A DNA stretch of 64,000 bases, taken from NCBI GenBank assembly GCA_964623085.1, contig CAZUTO010000001.1, forward strand, positions 124,001-188,000, written 5' to 3'. Source of the stretch: CAZUTO01 sp964623085 (GTDB lineage: Bacteria > Pseudomonadota > Gammaproteobacteria > Pseudomonadales > GM7GCV1). Below, piece after piece: positions 16,308-23,637 of this stretch (position 1 is the first letter of the stretch; every line of letters starts with the position of its first letter). The position numbers were made by a program, and so were the translations under genes. The notes below the pieces were generated by a model, which was given only the letters and a program-made list of their open reading frames with translations, was not told the DNA's origin and made no database searches.

Positions 16308-17552
16308 CTATATCAGGATACTGATGATCTGGTTAAAGTTTTCGGTTCTAACCTGTTCACCATCAACAATCTGAGGGCGATAGGTAGCACCACTGGCGCG
16401 AAGTAATGCAGCACGTTCCGCGACCACATTACGATCTTGTCCTTCTCGACGAATTACCCTAGTGTTCAATGCTTCTCCCCATTTCGACACATTAGTCGCT
16501 ATCTGAACAGAAGTGATGTTTCCTCTTTCAGGTGCGTCGACGTGTTGGGATATGTGAAACTCAGGAAGACGTTTAGGGGCATCGAAAAGCGTATAAAGCT
16601 CACTGTCAGGTGAAAGCTCCTTGGATAGATGATAAGCCGTCAAATAATGTTCTTCCGAAGCCATACTGTTGCCAAAAAGGTGCTCCCAATCTCCTAGCTG
16701 AACCAGTGCAACAATCTCATCTTCAATGTTAGAAGTAGATTGAGCAGCCCCCAAGCCTCTCATCAGTACCGTTCTGCCGCTACCTTCGCTTGCGGCCAAT
16801 TCCCGTTGAGCGTTTCTAATTCTCCTAGTTGCTTCGGATGTACTAGACACCTGTAAATCAATGTTATTTATCGAGTTGGCTTGGCTTTCCAAAGCGAGAT
16901 CAAATTTGATACTGCTTAGTGCTGAATAGACCTGAGGGTCATAAGGTATTTTTTCGAAGAAATGTATATCAGCGATCGTGCTATAAGCCTCATGGGCTCT
17001 ATTTAAATGATTCATGCGATTGCCGTTACTAAACTGATAGGCACTGAAGTGCCAGTTGCCTAACTCGGTTAGGTGGGGAATAAGCTCACGGCTAAGTGGG
17101 TTGTAGGACTTCGAATACAAATCAGAAATTCGATCAAGATAGCCGAGCGTTTCATCGTACTCACCCAGTTTAAAATAGGTGCTAACGATACTCTCGAGAA
17201 TGGGGATTTGGCGCGTGCTATCTAAACCCTCATTGATCCGCAATACGTGCAGTGATCGTCGATAAGCGACTAGTGCTTCTGCGTAAAAACCGCGCTCAGC
17301 CAGTCGATTCCCGATATCTGCACTGACTTCCGCCACAGCAGAATCATAAGCATCAAATTCAGATTCGACCCGATAAAGTTCCTGCTCGAGCTTCTGGAGA
17401 TCTGCTCGTGCTTGTTCAGGTGTGGGTTGTACCGATTCGCGAAGCCGCTCTACAGCTTCCGGCGACGGCTGAGAGACGGAGGTAGATGTTGCCAATAGAA
17501 GTAGCAAGCCAAGTACAGGGTACGATCTTCTACAAAGATTCCTGCTAATCAA
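16308..17552 (-). CDS. Exported TPR-type protein, first gene of the envelope cluster
   Basis: The 414-residue product begins with a signal peptide (RSYPVLGLLLLLATSTSVSQ). TPR-like repeats follow (AERGFYAEALVAYRRSLHVL, YFKLGEYDETLGYLDRISDL). The C-terminal 80 residues have a beta-rich pattern that recalls TonB-C-like modules (RGNITSVQIATNVSKWGEAL) but are not convincing. The start is TTG at 17552 with a strong GGGGGA Shine-Dalgarno sequence six bases upstream. It is the first gene of the cluster, facing hsp20 across a 275-base gap, so the operon promoter should lie there. It may be a partner-binding scaffold in the periplasm. Confidence 0.82.
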   Translation of the reverse strand: MISRNLCRRSYPVLGLLLLLATSTSVSQPSPEAVERLRESVQPTPEQARADLQKLEQELYRVESEFDAYDSAVAEVSADIGNRLAERGFYAEALVAYRRSLHVLRINEGLDSTRQIPILESIVSTYFKLGEYDETLGYLDRISDLYSKSYNPLSRELIPHLTELGNWHFSAYQFSNGNRMNHLNRAHEAYSTIADIHFFEKIPYDPQVYSALSSIKFDLALESQANSINNIDLQVSSTSEATRRIRNAQRELAASEGSGRTVLMRGLGAAQSTSNIEDEIVALVQLGDWEHLFGNSMASEEHYLTAYHLSKELSPDSELYTLFDAPKRLPEFHISQHVDAPERGNITSVQIATNVSKWGEALNTRVIRREGQDRNVVAERAALLRASGATYRPQIVDGEQVRTENFNQIISILI

Positions 17553-17827
17553 TTTTTATCCCCCAACAACTAATCAACTACTTAGAGCAAGGGACTGCTT
17601 CGATAGTTCCTTACTTGAGCCCCAATTAAAGCAGACTTTAATTACTAAAGGGACAATTTTGTCCTTGCCTCTTATTTTTGTAATCAATCAGACTCAAAGC
17701 TAGTGTTGAAAAAGGCAAAATCGCCACTATTTCCTATATGTGGGTGCCAATGTGGCCCACAAACACTAACCAAAACCCTTGCTTCGGAAGGGTTTATACA
17801 TATTGCTTAACCATGAGGATATGAACA
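17553..17827. other. Divergent intergenic region between the envelope cluster and hsp20
   Basis: These 275 bases should carry the promoter of the minus-strand cluster and that of hsp20. No promoter could be assigned with confidence. A GTTGAAA at 17705 resembles a sigma-32 -35 box, but the best -10 candidates have poor sequence or spacing. A stable hairpin lies at 17773-17795 and is listed separately. Confidence 0.6.
17773..17795 (+). promoter_or_regulatory. Hairpin with UUCG loop in the hsp20 leader
   Basis: AAACCCTT and AAGGGTTT form a perfect eight-base stem. It encloses a C-UUCG-G tetraloop with one extra G. The hairpin ends about 20 bases before the ribosome-binding site GAGGA (17815-17819). 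It could be a leader structure for hsp20 or a stabilising 5' end. It does not cover the ribosome-binding site, so it is not a classic ROSE or fourU thermometer on its own. Confidence 0.5.
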
Positions 17828-18265
17828 ATGAGAACTTTAGACTTTTCACCCTTATATAGAACCGTTATTGGTGCCGACCGTATGGCGCGTATGTTGGACG
17901 CTGCCGATAAGGAATCGAATACCGGGTACCCTCCATATAACGTTGAAGTGGTTGATGAAAACCAGTATCGCATCACGCTCGCATTAGCTGGGTTTACGCT
18001 TGAAGATCTGAGCATTGAGCAAGAGAATAACGTTTTGAGCCTGACGGGTGGTCAATCTAAGTCACGCCAAGATGCGAAATATCTCCATCAGGGCATCGCG
18101 ACACGCGATTTTGAACGCAAATTTCAACTAGCAGACCACGTCGAAGTAACGACGGCAAAATTTGAAAATGGATTGCTTCACATTGACCTTGTTAGGGAGA
18201 TTCCCGAGGCAATGAAGCCCAGAACGATCGCGATAAATTCGCCAGATGTTATTGAAGCTGCCTAA
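17828..18265 (+). CDS. Hsp20-family small heat-shock chaperone (IbpA-like)
   Basis: This 145-residue protein is an ATP-independent holdase that binds unfolding proteins in the cytoplasm. The alpha-crystallin domain covers about residues 35-130 (YRITLALAGFTLEDLSIEQE, LHQGIATRDFERKFQLADHV, FENGLLHIDLVREIPE). The C-terminal oligomerisation motif I-x-I is present (TIAINS). Start ATG 17828 has GAGGA eight bases upstream; an ATG seven bases earlier is out of frame. The N-terminal DFSPLYRTVIGADRM matches the IbpA/IbpB type. It is monocistronic and ends at a strong terminator. Confidence 0.94.
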   Translation: MRTLDFSPLYRTVIGADRMARMLDAADKESNTGYPPYNVEVVDENQYRITLALAGFTLEDLSIEQENNVLSLTGGQSKSRQDAKYLHQGIATRDFERKFQLADHVEVTTAKFENGLLHIDLVREIPEAMKPRTIAINSPDVIEAA

Positions 18266-18308
18266 CGTCTAACGTTGAGAGGACACCAGCATAGCTGGGT
18301 AAAATGAG

Positions 18309-18333
18309 AAAGGGCGCATTAGCGCCCTTTTTT
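18309..18333 (+). terminator. Rho-independent terminator between hsp20 and queD
   Basis: The hairpin GGGCGC-ATTA-GCGCCC is followed by TTTTTT on the plus strand. It lies between the convergent genes hsp20 and queD and has T residues on the minus side as well, so it may serve both. Confidence 0.88.
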
Positions 18334-18337
18334 AACT

Positions 18338-18694
18338 CTATTCACCACGATATAAGCAACCACTCGTGCAGGTTTCCTTCACTAGCACGCCACTAAGGTT
18401 AGGCAAATGCACGATCAACTTATTCCAAATCCATTTCACCAAGTTCTCACTAGTTGGGTTTTCTAACCCTTCAATGTCATTTAAATAGCGGTGATCAAGT
18501 GCATCAAACACTGGCATAAAGGCCGTTTTGATATCACTAAAGTCCATAATCCAACCAGTGGTCTCGTCCGGCTTTCCGCTCACGTATATTGTGACGAGAA
18601 AGGAGTGGCCGTGCAGACGCGCGCATTTGTGACCCTCAGGCACATTAGGTAACAGATGAGCTGCTTCTATATGAAACTCTTTGTAGATTTCCAT
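18338..18694 (-). CDS. queD: 6-carboxy-5,6,7,8-tetrahydropterin synthase
   Basis: This 118-residue enzyme of the 6-pyruvoyl-tetrahydropterin synthase family makes 6-carboxytetrahydropterin from dihydroneopterin triphosphate, an early step toward queuosine and other 7-deazaguanines. The zinc ligands are visible as HIEAAH near the N-terminus and HGHSF (about 29-33). The catalytic cysteine lies in HKCARLHGH, and the C-terminal glutamate in VKETCTSG. Length is normal. The substrate comes from GTP cyclohydrolase I, encoded at 52243. No other queuosine gene is nearby. Confidence 0.94.
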   Translation of the reverse strand: MEIYKEFHIEAAHLLPNVPEGHKCARLHGHSFLVTIYVSGKPDETTGWIMDFSDIKTAFMPVFDALDHRYLNDIEGLENPTSENLVKWIWNKLIVHLPNLSGVLVKETCTSGCLYRGE

Positions 18695-18825
18695 GCCGGT
18701 TTTTTTATAGCAATATTAAAGGCCAGAAATGGTACGGGTAGCCATCGCCCAAGTACAGCTAAAGCAAGCATCCAAAAGTCATTGACATGAATAAAGCTTT
18801 AGTTAGAATGCACGCCTCTTCCAAA

Positions 18826-18901
18826 GGGTGGTTAGCTCAGCTGGTAGAGCATCGCCCTTACAAGGCGAGGGTCACTGGTTCGACTCCAGTACCACCCACC
18901 A
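18826..18901 (+). tRNA. tRNA-Val (anticodon UAC)
   Basis: A 76-base cloverleaf with acceptor stem GGGTGGT paired to ACCACCC. The D-arm begins TAGCTCAG. The anticodon stem TCGCC/GGCGA encloses CTTACAA (anticodon TAC), and the T-arm contains GGTTCGACTCC. The CCA end is encoded. It lies 26 bases before tRNA-Asp and is probably co-transcribed with it. Confidence 0.97.
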
Positions 18902-18927
18902 TACAAGTATTAGAAGCGAAGAAATTC

Positions 18928-19004
18928 GGACCGGTAGTTCAGCTGGTTAGAATGCCGGCCTGTCACGCCGGAGGTCGCGGGTTCGAGTCCCGTCCGGTCC
19001 GCCA
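18928..19004 (+). tRNA. tRNA-Asp (anticodon GUC)
   Basis: A 77-base cloverleaf with acceptor stem GGACCGG paired to CCGGTCC. The anticodon stem CCGGC/GCCGG encloses CTGTCAC (anticodon GTC), and the T-arm holds GGGTTCGAGTCCC. The CCA end is encoded. A copy of its last 19 bases recurs 178 bases downstream. Confidence 0.97.
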
Positions 19005-19050
19005 TCTTCTTCGAAGTCAAAAACATTGAAAATCCAAATTCCTTTGTATG

Positions 19051-19135
19051 GGTTGCAACTCGAACCCGCGAAGCGGGTCGACTAAGTTGCGCAGCAACTT
19101 GTACGAGGAGTCGAAGACGACGCAGCCCTTAGGGT
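19051..19135 (+). repeat. Chain of short GA-loop hairpins after tRNA-Asp
   Basis: Two perfect short hairpins lie in tandem: CCCGC-GAA-GCGGG (19065-19077) and AAGTTGC-GCA-GCAACTT (19084-19100). A GA-rich stretch follows (ACGAGGAGTCGAAGACGACG). The segment CTCGAACCCGCGA (19060-19072) is close to the reverse complement of the tRNA-Asp T-arm. I recall similar palindromic elements beside tRNA genes in marine gammaproteobacteria, but cannot verify this here. It looks like a dispersed repeat rather than a gene. Confidence 0.5.
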
Positions 19136-19163
19136 GATTTCATTTTGAAAAAATGAATATCGT

Positions 19164-19182
19164 AGTCCCGTCCGGTCCGCCA
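19164..19182 (+). repeat. Duplicate of the tRNA-Asp 3' end
   Basis: These 19 bases (AGTCCCGTCCGGTCCGCCA) are identical to tRNA-Asp positions 18986-19004, including the CCA. Such a direct repeat is typical of an att site left by an element that integrated at the tRNA, or of a decayed tandem tRNA copy. The 160 bases between the copies hold no open frame and no integrase. Confidence 0.75.
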
Positions 19183-19593
19183 ATCTTCCTCTTCGACATG
19201 TATCGATATACCCCTATTGCAGCATCAAAGCGCCATATGCCCCATATAGTTGCGATTATAGGATTACGACAGAGCGCAATCCTGTATCATTTTTCATAAA
19301 TAAATAGGACGTTCCGCGGCGCACTTCAGCAACGCAAAACTTAAGTAGAGCTAGAATTCGATTTTTCGATAAGAGGGTAACAGCTGTTAGGTTTATAAAA
19401 ACGGCTGAAACCAGTGAAATAAACGCATTGCAGCGTGTTAATAAAAACTTACTTCTATGTTTAAAAAATTTGTTAATCCGTTCGTCAGTTTGTGATGGAG
19501 TCTAAAGAAAAGTTTATGTATGATTTCTCAACCTTATTCGTGAACTACAAATAACGTTAATTACTAGACCTTAAAAGGGTGGAGGGTTTTTCA
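19183..19593. other. Gene-free region upstream of the VPLPA-CTERM gene
   Basis: About 410 AT-rich bases without a convincing gene. A weak inverted repeat (GGATT at 19260 and AATCC at 19279) is visible. It presumably holds the promoter of the downstream exported-protein gene, but no promoter could be assigned. A good Shine-Dalgarno sequence, GGAGGG, precedes the gene at 19580-19585. Confidence 0.5.
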
Positions 19594-20364
19594 ATGAATT
19601 CGGGAATTAAACTTAGTACTTTTGCAGTAGCAGGCTTATTGTCTGTTGGTGCGTCTGCTTTAACATTTGACGAGTCAGCTGCTCCTGGTGGCGATTTCAA
19701 CGCCGCAATGGGCATTGAAGAAAGTGTAGGGACACTTAATCTAGGCACCAATACCATTACTGGAAGCTTGCTTTCGACGGACATGGGTGGAGCCGGTGAG
19801 ACTGATCCATTTGAGTTTACTGTGGCCGATGGTCAGCAAGTAGATTCAATCACCTTTACCATCTCTAACTTCACATTTGATGGTCCTAACCCAGATAGTC
19901 CTGATGCTGAGACTGCGGATGATAAAACATTCACTTTTAGTGTTGTTGCGGATGACGCCGCAATGGGCGCCGAATCACTCGTTCCTACATCAGGCCTAGA
20001 ACCTGCTGTCACAATGGGCATGGGTATCAACGAGTGTGCTACTGGTATGGGCGCGGGCTGTCAAGTGCTTGGTGGAGGTATGGCAAATGTACTCGCCATG
20101 GGAACACCTCTTTCCTTTAGTGATGACGGTAACGTCGATCTCACCTTCCCGCTTGACGCAGGAACTTATGACTTCTTGCAAGGTGTCGTAGCCCTCACAG
20201 GCATGGGCGACGGAATCGAAACCCTTGGTGCATTAGTAAGCTATGATTGGTTAGTTGAAATTGAAGTATCAGCTGTACCTCTACCTGCAGCAGCTTGGTT
20301 GTTTGTTTCAGCCTTGGCAGGTCTATTCGGATTTAGAAAGGCATTCTCAAGCGAAGTTGCTTAA
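19594..20364 (+). CDS. Exported protein with VPLPA-CTERM sorting signal
   Basis: The start ATG at 19594 has GGAGGG eight bases upstream and begins a signal peptide (NSGIKLSTFAVAGLLSVGAS). The product has 256 residues. The mature part is acidic and Gly/Met-rich, with repeated GMG motifs (TMGMGINECATGMGAG) and two cysteines. The C-terminus has the tripartite sorting signal: VPLPAAAWLF, a hydrophobic stretch, and a basic end (GFRKAFSS). In PEP-CTERM systems an exosortase cleaves such signals and the protein goes to the cell surface or exopolysaccharide. No exosortase gene is in the window. The function of the body is unknown. Confidence 0.87.
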   Translation: MNSGIKLSTFAVAGLLSVGASALTFDESAAPGGDFNAAMGIEESVGTLNLGTNTITGSLLSTDMGGAGETDPFEFTVADGQQVDSITFTISNFTFDGPNPDSPDAETADDKTFTFSVVADDAAMGAESLVPTSGLEPAVTMGMGINECATGMGAGCQVLGGGMANVLAMGTPLSFSDDGNVDLTFPLDAGTYDFLQGVVALTGMGDGIETLGALVSYDWLVEIEVSAVPLPAAAWLFVSALAGLFGFRKAFSSEVA

Positions 20365-20388
20365 GAAGTTCTACCTTTTATCTGATAA

Positions 20389-20423
20389 AAAACATCCGGC
20401 CTTAGGGTCGGATGTTTTTTTTT
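20389..20423 (+). terminator. Rho-independent terminator after the VPLPA-CTERM gene
   Basis: The inverted repeat ACATCCG/CGGATGT encloses about ten bases and is followed by nine T residues. It lies 25 bases after the stop codon, so the preceding gene is probably monocistronic. Confidence 0.9.
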
Positions 20424-20555
20424 GCGCCAAAGAAATATCTGTAAGCTATCTGTCAAAAGCGGTATAGATTGAAAAGTGCTTTTTATAAATACTAATGACG
20501 GCTCAATAGGGCAAATTGCCGTACAATAATAACCTGGCAATCAAACCTCACTGAT

Positions 20556-20569
20556 AACAAGCGCTTGTT
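20556..20569 (+). promoter_or_regulatory. Perfect 14-base palindrome just before the nadK start
   Basis: AACAAGCGCTTGTT ends one base before the ATG of nadK at 20571, where the Shine-Dalgarno sequence would be expected. No other ribosome-binding site is visible. It may be an operator or may fold in the mRNA and lower translation. Chance cannot be excluded. Confidence 0.4.
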
Positions 20570-20570
20570 C

Positions 20571-21443
20571 ATGCAAATCTTTGAAAGAGTCGGAATTGTA
20601 GGCTCTAGCGATAAACCGACAATCAAACCAACTGTCTCGCGCCTTGCGCGTTTTTTGGTATCAGAAGGGATCGCTTCGACCATTGAAAACAACGCCATGC
20701 TCGATGACGACATCGAAGGTATTTCCGTTTCGACTCGAAAGGAAATGGGCGCGAATTGCGATTTGATTGTCGTGGTGGGCGGCGACGGCAGTTTGCTTCG
20801 AGCGGCACGAGATTTTGTCGATTTCGATATCCCAATCCTGGGAATCAATCGCGGCCGATTGGGCTTTCTAACTGATATTGTGCCTCAAAAACTTGAGGAG
20901 GGTGTGGGGGAGGTGTTGCGCGGTAACTCAGTAGTGACACGCCGGTTTTTGCTGGAAGCAACGCTGCTTCGTGGTGACAAAGAAATCGCAACGTGCATCG
21001 CTCTAAATGATATCGTTTTGCAACCTAGAGGCTCCATTCGGATGATTGAGCACTCGCTTCGTATCGATGGGCAATATGTTTACACTCAGCGTGCGGATGG
21101 TTTAATTGTATCAACGCCAACCGGCTCAACCGCTTATGCGCTTTCTGGAGGCGGCCCGATTATTCACCCCAGTCTTGATGCCATCGACATTGTTCCGATT
21201 AACCCACACAACCTGAGCAGTCGACCGATTATTGTTAACGCGGGTGTCGAAATAGAGATTCTCGTTGAGTTTGATAATAACGTCGATTCGCAGTTTGTTT
21301 TTGACGGACAAAAATATGTCGGGGCTGAATTAGGCGATAAAATTAAGATCCGAAAAAAGGAACAGCAATTGCAATTACTCCACCCCGTGGAACACGACTT
21401 TTACGCGACTTGCCGAAGCAAGTTGAATTGGGCGAACCACTAA
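20571..21443 (+). CDS. nadK: NAD kinase
   Basis: The product phosphorylates NAD+ to NADP+, the only known route to NADP in most bacteria. It has 290 residues. The family motif GGDGS is present in VVVGGDGSLLRAARD. The downstream core NRGRLGFLTD and the glycine-rich TPTGSTAYALSGGGPI (nucleotide binding) are also present. ATG 20571 gives a normal N-terminus (MQIFERVGIVG); a TTG two codons upstream would also be in frame. There is no clear ribosome-binding site. The rhomboid gene follows 21 bases later. Confidence 0.96.
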   Translation: MQIFERVGIVGSSDKPTIKPTVSRLARFLVSEGIASTIENNAMLDDDIEGISVSTRKEMGANCDLIVVVGGDGSLLRAARDFVDFDIPILGINRGRLGFLTDIVPQKLEEGVGEVLRGNSVVTRRFLLEATLLRGDKEIATCIALNDIVLQPRGSIRMIEHSLRIDGQYVYTQRADGLIVSTPTGSTAYALSGGGPIIHPSLDAIDIVPINPHNLSSRPIIVNAGVEIEILVEFDNNVDSQFVFDGQKYVGAELGDKIKIRKKEQQLQLLHPVEHDFYATCRSKLNWANH

Positions 21444-21464
21444 CGCGACGATTGTCGTATTCCT

Positions 21465-22319
21465 ATGCGATGGATTAAAGCCGGAGCCTTTGCGCCTGAA
21501 ATAGACCTTTCTGTTATCGATCAGCAGCTACACCAACAACAGGTTATTCATCGTTTTACAAAGGAAGCCAATGTTCAGGTGTTATGGCTGCCTGAAGATC
21601 TCGATGCCGCTGCTGTGATGGCGCAGATCCAGTATTGGATGGAGCACCCGGAAACCATAGCCGATTCCGCCAAACCAAATACCTCAGCAGTTCCAGCCCT
21701 TCGTTTTAGCGAGCGGCCGGCGCCCGTGACGCTCATATTAGTAGCTTTGTGTTTTGTTGGTGCGGCCCTGTATTACCTTGGTGACAATGTCATACGACCA
21801 CTGACATTTTGGGATCAATTCGATCAATTAAGAGCAGCAGATACAGTGTTTCGCGATATTGCTAAGGGAGAGCTGTGGCGATTGATCACACCGATATTTC
21901 TGCACTTTACGCCCATGCATAGTATTTTTAACGCGCTTTCGCTTTGGTATCTCGGTTCCATAGTAGAAAGAGAATCTGGCATTTGGCGGTTGTTGAGCGT
22001 TGTATTCTTAACCGGCTTGATAAGCAATACCGGCCAGGCGTTGGTCAGCACAGACTTCATTCTTTTCGGTGGCATGTCGGGTGTGGTTTTTGGGCTACTG
22101 TCCTATATTTGGCTTGCGGAAAAGATAGATCCCGCATGTGGTTATCGCCTAATGAACTCACTATTTATCTTTATGACGGTCTACATGTTGCTCAGTACCT
22201 TTGGTATTTTTGATTGGCTAGCCGGTGGCGGTGGGATAGCCGATACTGCACATATTGTTGGTTATCTTTCCGGGCTCTGTCTCGCGGTCGTATACCACTT
22301 ATTTAAGTCACATGGTTGA
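21465..22319 (+). CDS. glpG: Rhomboid intramembrane serine protease (GlpG)
   Basis: This 284-residue protein carries the GlpG N-terminal cytoplasmic domain (about 1-75), a linker, and a six-helix rhomboid domain. The catalytic serine lies in the GMSG motif (LFGGMSGVVFGLLSYIW). The catalytic histidine lies in TAHIVGYLSG. The conserved HSIFNALSLWYLG segment matches the helix-2 HxxxN motif. It cleaves membrane proteins within or near the bilayer. The substrates here are unknown. It lies between nadK and yeaC in a plus-strand run of genes with short gaps. Confidence 0.93.
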   Translation: MRWIKAGAFAPEIDLSVIDQQLHQQQVIHRFTKEANVQVLWLPEDLDAAAVMAQIQYWMEHPETIADSAKPNTSAVPALRFSERPAPVTLILVALCFVGAALYYLGDNVIRPLTFWDQFDQLRAADTVFRDIAKGELWRLITPIFLHFTPMHSIFNALSLWYLGSIVERESGIWRLLSVVFLTGLISNTGQALVSTDFILFGGMSGVVFGLLSYIWLAEKIDPACGYRLMNSLFIFMTVYMLLSTFGIFDWLAGGGGIADTAHIVGYLSGLCLAVVYHLFKSHG

Positions 22320-22336
22320 ACCTTAATCGAGTTGCT

Positions 22337-22597
22337 ATGAACCTCAATGAATTGATTAACACTATTACCCCGGAAATATATGACCGCTTAAAGCGAGCCT
22401 GTGAGCTCGGTAAGTGGGATAACGGGCAGTTGGTAACGGGGGAGCAGCGAGAGCATATCTTGCAGGCGATCATTGCCTATGATGAAAAACATAAATCGCC
22501 GGAAGACCGTATTGGCTATGTGGAGCCAAAGAAACCAGCCGATTGTAGTGAAAGCAACGGAGATATAGTAGATATCATTAAGATTCGAGATTTATGA
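22337..22597 (+). CDS. yeaC: YeaC-family protein (DUF1315)
   Basis: This 86-residue protein matches the YeaC pattern at its N-terminus (MNLNELINTITPEIYDRLKR and ELGKWDNG). The ATG at 22337 is used because it fits the family N-terminus; an in-frame TTG start seven codons upstream is less likely. The family has no known function. Its stop overlaps the apbE start by four bases (ATGA), so the two are translationally coupled. Confidence 0.85.
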   Translation: MNLNELINTITPEIYDRLKRACELGKWDNGQLVTGEQREHILQAIIAYDEKHKSPEDRIGYVEPKKPADCSESNGDIVDIIKIRDL

Positions 22598-23598
22598 AAG
22601 TAAAAACCTCACTACTAGTATTGGCGATCAGCCTACCAATACTCCTGCTTGCTGCCTGTGATAGTCAACCTGTAGAGGTCAAGTATCGTGGTCAAGTAAT
22701 GGGTACAAGTTGGTCGGTGAAGCTAAATTCAGAATTTGGCTACGACGCCGAACTGGATAAAGCAATTCAAGCAGAGTTAGATCTCGTCGATGCGCGAATG
22801 TCCAATTGGAAATCAGATTCAGATATTAGCCGGTTTAACGATTCCGAACTTAACACCTGTACCGAGGTTTCGACGCCGACGCTGGCAGTGGTGCTGTTTG
22901 CTCAGAGAGCATTTAATCTCAGCGATGGCGCCTTTGATATTAGTCTCGGTCCACTGATCGATCTTTGGGGCTTTGGCACCGAAGAGACTATTGAAGACAG
23001 CGCTCCTAGCGCTAGCGATATCGAAGCAGCGCTTGAATTGACCGGTATCGATAATCTCTATTTAACGGATACCGCTTTGTGTAAGCGCAACACTCCCATT
23101 TATATCAATGTATCCGGCTTAGCAAAGGGTTACGGGGTGGACCGCGTGGCTTCGCTACTGTCGGACAAGAATTTCGATAATTACTTGGTCGAGGTGGGGG
23201 GAGAGCTTCGCGCCAAAGGTATAAACGGTCGAGATCAGGTATGGAGCGTGGGTATAGAGCGCCCCGACGATAGGTTAGTAGCTAGCCAAGTCGTGACTGC
23301 TGTAAAGTTAGACGATGCTGCTCTGGCTACATCCGGTGACTACCGCAATTTTTATGCATTGGATGATCAACGATACAGTCATATTATTGATCCAAAGACG
23401 GGGTATCCAGTAACTCACAATTTAGCTTCGGTTACGGTGCGTGCAAGTACTTCGATAGAGGCAGATGCTTGGGCAACGGCGCTTTTGGTTGCCGGCCCCG
23501 AAAAGGGCATGGCGCTTGCCGAGGAAAAAAATCTTGCGGTACTGATGGTTCGCCGGAATGAGCACGGGTTTGATGCTTCGACGAGCAGTAATTGGTAA
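22594..23598 (+). CDS. apbE: FAD:protein FMN transferase, lipoprotein
   Basis: ApbE attaches FMN covalently to threonines of exported flavoproteins such as NqrB, NqrC and RnfG. The product has a lipoprotein signal with lipobox LLAAC (Cys22), followed by the ApbE domain: MGTSWSVKL, the FAD-binding region DGAFDISLGPLIDLWGFG, and the metal-binding ATSGDYRNF. Length (334) is normal. No nqr or rnf genes occur in the window, so the target must be elsewhere. In Pseudomonas and other gammaproteobacteria apbE often follows nqrF; here it stands with yeaC. Confidence 0.95.
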   Translation: MKVKTSLLVLAISLPILLLAACDSQPVEVKYRGQVMGTSWSVKLNSEFGYDAELDKAIQAELDLVDARMSNWKSDSDISRFNDSELNTCTEVSTPTLAVVLFAQRAFNLSDGAFDISLGPLIDLWGFGTEETIEDSAPSASDIEAALELTGIDNLYLTDTALCKRNTPIYINVSGLAKGYGVDRVASLLSDKNFDNYLVEVGGELRAKGINGRDQVWSVGIERPDDRLVASQVVTAVKLDDAALATSGDYRNFYALDDQRYSHIIDPKTGYPVTHNLASVTVRASTSIEADAWATALLVAGPEKGMALAEEKNLAVLMVRRNEHGFDASTSSNW

Positions 23599-23637
23599 AA
23601 TAGCTAATATAAATAAATAGTTAAAAGGGTTTTCTAG

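Noticed and set aside
17705..17739. Sigma-32 promoter for hsp20
   Set aside because: GTTGAAA has only poor -10 partners: CCTATAT is 21 bases away and CCACTATT matches weakly. By contrast the htpG site fits well.
19005..19182. Active integrated element at tRNA-Asp
   Set aside because: The two repeats are 178 bases apart and no integrase or cargo lies between them. At most it is a scar.
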